The notes under the pieces are model-generated. The model had not been told where the DNA came from. It did no database searches and was given only the letters and a program-made list of their open reading frames with translations. 64,000 nucleotides of DNA from Hydractinia symbiolongicarpus (lineage: Eukaryota > Cnidaria > Hydrozoa > Anthoathecata > Hydractiniidae), in the NCBI RefSeq assembly GCF_029227915.1, contig NC_079877.1, positions 32,391,851 through 32,455,850 on the forward strand, in the 5' to 3' direction. This document shows positions 58,039-64,000 of this stretch, piece by piece (the stretch's first letter is position 1; the number at the start of each line of letters is the position of its first letter). The position numbers were made by a program, and so were the translations under genes.

Positions 58039-60160
58039 AAAATAATTTAAAAAATCGTTCGGGAAATGAGTTTAATCCCTGGGTACTTTCTTTGTATACT
58101 TCTGACTATACGGGCTGAGTCAGGGAATTAGGGGAATTCGCGGGTTTTCGTTTGCCGTCGATTAAACTTCTTTTATTCAGCGTCTCATCAAAAATGAAAT
58201 AATTTTTGAAAACTACAAGTCTCATGCGTTTTAGTGGTGAAAAAATAATTTAAAAAAACGTTCGGGAAATGAGTTTACTCCCTGGGTACTTTCTTTATAT
58301 ACATTCGACTATACTGGCTAAGCCCGGGATTTACGGGAAATCGCGGGATTTCGTTTGCCGGCGATTAAACTCCTTTTATTCAGCGTTTCATCAAAAATGA
58401 AAACATTTTTGAACACTACAAGTCTCATGGGTTTTAGTGGTGAAATATAATTTAAAAAATCCTTCGGGAAATGAGTTTACTCCCTGGGTACTTTCTTTGT
58501 ATACTTTTGACTATACGGGTCGTGGCCAGGATTTTGGGGAAATCGCGGGTTTTCGTTTGCCGGCGATTAAACTTCTTTTATTCAGTGTCTCATCAAAAAT
58601 AAAAACATTTTTGAAAACTACAAGTCTCATGCGTTTTAGTGGTGAAAAACTAATTTAAAAAATCGTTCGGGAAATGAGTTTACTCCCTGGGTACTTTCCT
58701 TGTATACTTTTGACCATACGGTTCGTGTCCGGGATTTAGGGGAAATCGCGGGTTTTCGTTTGCCGACGATTAAACTTCTTTTATTCAGTGTCTCATCAAA
58801 AATGAAAATATTTTTGAAAACTAAAAGTCTCATGCGTTTTACTGGTGAAAAAATAATTTAAAAAATCGTTCAGGAAATGAGTTTACTCCCTGGGTACTTT
58901 CTTTGTATACTTCTGACTATACGGGCCGAGTCAGGGATTTACGGTAAATCGCAGGTTTTCGTTTGCCGCCGATTAAACTTCTTTTATTCAGCGTCTCATC
59001 AAAAATGAACACATTTTTGTAAACTACAATTCTCAAGAGTTTTAGTGCTGAAAAAATAATTTAAAAAATCGTTCGGGTAATGAGTTTAATCCCTGGGTAC
59101 TTTCTTTGTATACTTCTGACTATACGGGCTGAGTCAGGGATTTAGGGGAATTCGCGGGTTTTCGTTTGCCGGCGATTAAACTTCTTTTATTCAGCGTCTC
59201 ATCAAAAATGAACACATTTTTGTAAACTACAATTCTCAAGAGTTTTAGTGCTGAAAAAATAATTCAAAAAATCGTTCGGGTAATGAGTTTAATCCCTGGG
59301 TACTTTCTTTGTATACTTCTGACTATACGGGCTGAGTCAGGGATTTAGGGGAATTCGCGGGTTTTCGTTTGCCGGCGATTAAACTTCTTTTATTCAGCGT
59401 CTCATCAAAAATGAACACATTTTTGTAAACTACAATTCTCAAGAGTTTTAGTGCTGAAAAAAAAATTTAAAAAATCGTTCGGGAAATGAGTTTACTCCCT
59501 GGGTACTTTCCTTGTATACTTTTGACCATACGGTTCGTGTCCGGGATTTAGGGGAAATCGCGGGTTTTCGTTTGCCGACGATTAAACTTCTTTTATTCAG
59601 TGTCTCATCAAAAATGAAAATATTTTTGAAAACTAAAAGTCTCATGCGTTTTACTGGTGAAAAAATAATATAAAAAATCGTTCAGGAAATGAGTTTACTC
59701 CCTGGGTACTTTCTTTGTATACTTCTGACTATACGGGCCGAGTCAGGGATTTAGGGGAAATCGCGGGTTTTCGTTTGCCGGCGATTAAACTTCTTTTATT
59801 CAGCGTCTCATCAAAAATGAAAACATTTTTGAAAACTACAATTCTCATGCGTTTTAGTGGTGAAAAAATAATTTAAAAAATCGTTCGGGAAACGAGTTTA
59901 CTCCCTGGGTACTTTCTTTGTATATTTTTGACTATACGGGCCGAGTCCGGGATTTACTGGAAATCGCGGGTTTTCGTTTGCCGGCGATTAAACTTCTTTT
60001 ATTCAGCGTCTCATCAAAACTAAAAACATTTTTGAAAACTACATGTCTCCTGCGTTTTAGTGCTGAGAAAATAATTTAAAAAATCGTTCAGGAAATGAGT
60101 TTACTCCCTGGGTACTTTCTTTGTATACTTTTGACTATATGCGCCGAGTCCGGGATTTAC
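58039..60160. repeat. Mosaic zone with a doubled CTCAAGAG monomer
   Basis: About ten monomers. The pair at 59,053 and 59,256 is a recent single-monomer duplication (GGGTAATGAG, GGGCTGAGTC, GGGGAATTCG, CTCAAGAG). The stretch from about 57,753 to 58,572 recurs at about 61,406-62,212 (offset 3,653), including AGGGAATTAGGGG, GAAATAATTTTTG, AAAACGTTCGGG and the TATACATTCG type, so it donated part of the following HOR. Confidence 0.8.
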
Positions 60161-62189
60161 GGGAAATCGCGGGTTTTCGTTTGACGGCGATTAAACTTCT
60201 TTTATTCAGTGTCTCATCAAAAATGAAAATATTTTTGAAAACTAAAAGTCTCATGCGTTTTACTGGTGAAAAAATAATTTAAAAAATCGTTCAGGAAATG
60301 AGTTTACTCCCTGGGTACCTTCTTTGTATACTTCTGACTATACGGGCCGAGTCAGGGATTTACGGTAAATCGCAGGTTTTCGTTTGCCGCCGATTAAACT
60401 TCTTTTATTCAGTGTCTCATCAAAAATGAAAATATTTTTGAAAACTAAAAGTCTCATGCGTTTTACTGGTGAAAAAATAATATAAAAAATCGTTCAGGAA
60501 ATGAGTTTACTCCCTGGGTACTTTCTTTGTATACTTCTGACTATACGGGCCGAGTCAGGGATTTAGGGGAAATCGCGGGTTTTCGTTTGCCGGCGATTAA
60601 ACTTCTTTTATTCAGCGTCTCATCAAAAATGAAAACATTTTTGAAAACTACAATTCTCATGCGTTTTAGTGGTGAAAAACTAATTTAAAAAATCGTTCGG
60701 GAAACGAGTTTACTCCATGGGTACTTTCTTTGTATATTTTTGACTATACGGGCTGAGTCAGGGATTTAGGGGAATTCGCGGGTTTTCGTTTGCCGGCGAT
60801 TAAACTTCTTTTATTCAGCGTCTCATCAAAAATTAACACATTTTTGTAAACTACAATTCTCAAGAGTTTTAGTGCTGAAAAAATAATTTAAAAAATCGTT
60901 CGGGTAATGAGTTTAATCCCTGGGTACTTTCTTTGTATACTTCTGACTATACGGGCTGAGTCAGGGATTTAGGGGAATTCGCGGGTTTTCGTTTGCCGGC
61001 GATTAAACTTCTTTTATTCAGCGTCTCATCAAAATTGAACACATTTTTGTAAACTACAATTCTCAAGAGTTTTAGTGCTGAAAAAATAATTTAAAAAATC
61101 GTTCGGGAAATGAGTTTACTCCCTGGGTACTTTCCTTGTATACTTTTGACCATACGGTTCGTGTCCGGGATTTAGGGGAAATCGCGGGTTTTCGTTTGCC
61201 GACGATTAAACTTCTTTTATTCAGTGTCTCATCAAAAATGAAAATATTTTTGAAAACTAAAAGTCTCATGCGTTTTACTGGTGAAAAAATAATTTAAAAA
61301 ATCGTTCGGGAAATGAGTTTACTCCCTGGGTACTTTCTTTGTATACTTCTGACTATACGGGCCGAGTCAGGGATTTACGGGAAATCGCGGGTTTTCGTTT
61401 GACGGCGATTAAACTTCTTTTATTCAGCGTCTCATCAAAAATGAACACATTTTTGTAAACTACAATTCTCAAGAGTTTTAGTGCTGAAAAAATACTTTAA
61501 AAAATCGTTCGGGAAATGAGTTTAATCCCTGAGTACTTTCTTTGTATACTTCTGACTATACGGGCTGAGTCAGGGATTTAAGGGAATTTGCGGGTTTTCG
61601 TTTGCCGGCGATTAAACTTCTTTTATTCAGCGTCTCATCAAAAATGAACACATTTTTGTAAACTACAATTCTCAAGAGTTTTAGTGCTGAAAAAATAATT
61701 TAAAAAATCGTTCGGGAAATGAGTTTAATCCCTGGGTACTTTCTTTGTATACTTCTGACTATACGGGCTGAGTCAGGGAATTAGGGGAATTCGCGGGTTT
61801 TCGTTTGCCGTCGATTAAACTTCTTTTATTCAGCGTCTCATCAAAAATGAAATAATTTTTGAAAACTACAAGTCTCATGCGTTTTAGTGGTGAAAAAATA
61901 ATTTAAAAAAACGTTCGGGAAATGAGTTTACTCCCTGGGTACTTTCTTTATATACATTCGACTATACTGGCTAAGCCCGGGATTTACGGGAAATCGCGGG
62001 ATTTCGTTTGCCGGCGATTAAACTCCTTTTATTCAGCGTTTCATCAAAAATGAAAACATTTTTGAACACTACAAGTCTCATGGGTTTTAGTGGTGAAATA
62101 TAATTTAAAAAATCCTTCGGGAAATGAGTTTACTCCCTGGGTACTTTCTTTGTATACTTTTGACTATACGGGTCGTGGCCAGGATTTTG
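60161..62189. repeat. 10-monomer HOR (2,029 bp), first copy
   Basis: It begins at GGGAAATCGCGGG followed by TTTGACGGCG and repeats 2,029 bp later. Landmarks: CTGGGTACCT at 60,311 and 62,340; AGGGAATTAGG at about 61,774 and 63,803. One difference seen is 60,717 A versus 62,746 C. The right part (from about 61,406) is shared with 57,753-58,572. Confidence 0.9.
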
Positions 62190-64000
62190 GGGAAATCGCG
62201 GGTTTTCGTTTGACGGCGATTAAACTTCTTTTATTCAGTGTCTCATCAAAAATGAAAATATTTTTGAAAACTAAAAGTCTCATGCGTTTTACTGGTGAAA
62301 AAATAATTTAAAAAATCGTTCAGGAAATGAGTTTACTCCCTGGGTACCTTCTTTGTATACTTCTGACTATACGGGCCGAGTCAGGGATTTACGGTAAATC
62401 GCAGGTTTTCGTTTGCCGCCGATTAAACTTCTTTTATTCAGTGTCTCATCAAAAATGAAAATATTTTTGAAAACTAAAAGTCTCATGCGTTTTACTGGTG
62501 AAAAAATAATATAAAAAATCGTTCAGGAAATGAGTTTACTCCCTGGGTACTTTCTTTGTATACTTCTGACTATACGGGCCGAGTCAGGGATTTAGGGGAA
62601 ATCGCGGGTTTTCGTTTGCCGGCGATTAAACTTCTTTTATTCAGCGTCTCATCAAAAATGAAAACATTTTTGAAAACTACAATTCTCATGCGTTTTAGTG
62701 GTGAAAAACTAATTTAAAAAATCGTTCGGGAAACGAGTTTACTCCCTGGGTACTTTCTTTGTATATTTTTGACTATACGGGCTGAGTCAGGGATTTAGGG
62801 GAATTCGCGGGTTTTCGTTTGCCGGCGATTAAACTTCTTTTATTCAGCGTCTCATCAAAAATTAACACATTTTTGTAAACTACAATTCTCAAGAGTTTTA
62901 GTGCTGAAAAAATAATTTAAAAAATCGTTCGGGTAATGAGTTTAATCCCTGGGTACTTTCTTTGTATACTTCTGACTATACGGGCTGAGTCAGGGATTTA
63001 GGGGAATTCGCGGGTTTTCGTTTGCCGGCGATTAAACTTCTTTTATTCAGCGTCTCATCAAAATTGAACACATTTTTGTAAACTACAATTCTCAAGAGTT
63101 TTAGTGCTGAAAAAATAATTTAAAAAATCGTTCGGGAAATGAGTTTACTCCCTGGGTACTTTCCTTGTATACTTTTGACCATACGGTTCGTGTCCGGGAT
63201 TTAGGGGAAATCGCGGGTTTTCGTTTGCCGACGATTAAACTTCTTTTATTCAGTGTCTCATCAAAAATGAAAATATTTTTGAAAACTAAAAGTCTCATGC
63301 GTTTTACTGGTGAAAAAATAATTTAAAAAATCGTTCGGGAAATGAGTTTACTCCCTGGGTACTTTCTTTGTATACTTCTGACTATACGGGCCGAGTCAGG
63401 GATTTACGGGAAATCGCGGGTTTTCGTTTGACGGCGATTAAACTTCTTTTATTCAGCGTCTCATCAAAAATGAACACATTTTTGTAAACTACAATTCTCA
63501 AGAGTTTTAGTGCTGAAAAAATACTTTAAAAAATCGTTCGGGAAATGAGTTTAATCCCTGAGTACTTTCTTTGTATACTTCTGACTATACGGGCTGAGTC
63601 AGGGATTTAAGGGAATTTGCGGGTTTTCGTTTGCCGGCGATTAAACTTCTTTTATTCAGCGTCTCATCAAAAATGAACACATTTTTGTAAACTACAATTC
63701 TCAAGAGTTTTAGTGCTGAAAAAATAATTTAAAAAATCGTTCGGGAAATGAGTTTAATCCCTGGGTACTTTCTTTGTATACTTCTGACTATACGGGCTGA
63801 GTCAGGGAATTAGGGGAATTCGCGGGTTTTCGTTTGCCGTCGATTAAACTTCTTTTATTCAGCGTCTCATCAAAAATGAAATAATTTTTGAAAACTACAA
63901 GTCTCATGCGTTTTAGTGGTGAAAAAATAATTTAAAAAAACGTTCGGGAAATGAGTTTACTCCCTGGGTACTTTCTTTATATACATTCGACTATACTGGC
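62190..64000. repeat. 10-monomer HOR, second copy, cut by window end
   Basis: 1,811 of 2,029 bp are present. The start point is sharp: to the left the sequence is the GGGTCGTGGCCAGG monomer, which elsewhere (58,561) continues TTTGCCGGCG, whereas here it continues TTTGACGGCG as in the first copy. The exchange lies between 62,190 and 62,212. The unit is still in register at the last base. Confidence 0.88.

Larger units (their letters stand above)
1..64000. repeat. 203-bp satellite DNA array, about 315 head-to-tail monomers
   Basis: The same roughly 203-bp sequence recurs from the first base to the last in one orientation. Anchor positions 23, 226, 429 and 632 set the 203-bp step; the last anchor is at 63,946, giving 315 steps with a net deviation of -22 bp. 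Stepwise totals: 81 steps to 16,466 (net 0), 114 to 39,607 (-1), 30 to 45,696 (-1), 49 to 55,625 (-18), 41 to 63,946 (-2). Monomer types differ mainly in a central segment of about 30 bp and in a few linked flanking markers. No gene, transposon or unique spacer interrupts the array and neither array edge is present. Tandem satellites of this size are known from eukaryotic centromeres and heterochromatin; the centromeric assignment is inference, and I do not recognise the family. Confidence 0.97.

Overview
The whole 64 kb window is one uninterrupted, head-to-tail satellite DNA array. The monomer is 203 bp. Tracking one anchor (the GGG of the block CGTTCGGGAAATGAG) from base 23 to base 63,946 gives 315 monomer steps in 63,923 bp, a net deviation of only -22 bp from a perfect 203-bp ladder. 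I see no unique sequence, protein gene, RNA gene, transposon, inversion or spacer. Both window ends lie inside the array, so its true size is unknown. A megasatellite of this kind, with layered higher-order repeats (HORs), points to a eukaryotic chromosome, most plausibly centromeric, pericentromeric or other constitutive heterochromatin. I do not recognise the satellite family and cannot name the species. A hand-built consensus is about 38% GC with 13 CpGs per monomer (about 1.8 times expectation), which argues against a heavily CpG-methylated germline such as a vertebrate's.

Layout. (1) 1-5,278: 11-monomer HOR unit, then a 9-monomer version, then a 6-monomer version, each shortening explained by a hybrid monomer. 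(2) 5,279-14,000: mosaic zone with a 4-/6-monomer HOR (8,119-10,148), a triplicated single monomer (9,134-9,742) and a dimer duplication (11,976-12,787). (3) 14,001-26,790 and 26,791-39,580: a 12,790-bp direct tandem duplication of 63 monomers, with only four base differences found by eye; inside each copy lie 5-mer, 7/5/5/6-mer and 8-mer HORs. (4) 39,585-45,673: the 8-mer HOR continues (period about 1,622 bp), with one shortened unit. (5) 46,035-55,151: a 3,647-bp segment followed by an enlarged 5,470-bp version of itself, built on a 608-bp trimer nested in a 1,621-bp octamer; most of the net small deletions in the window are here. (6) 55,152-64,000: mosaic zone, a 406-bp dimer pair, and a 2,029-bp 10-monomer HOR whose second copy runs off the end.

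Interpretation. Nothing here works as a gene set. The value of the window is as a record of array evolution: hybrid monomers with breakpoints narrowed to about 10-25 bp, several nested duplication scales, and very young large duplications. Two monomer-level motifs could matter for chromatin function: a near-perfect inverted repeat present in most monomer types, and a 17-bp site matching 8 of 9 fixed positions of the mammalian CENP-B box. Open reading frames occur on both strands in nearly every monomer, but they are by-products of the repeat and are not annotated as genes. HOR limits are given in an arbitrary phase (monomer start 22 bp before the anchor GGG); real exchange points are fuzzy to within the stated homology.
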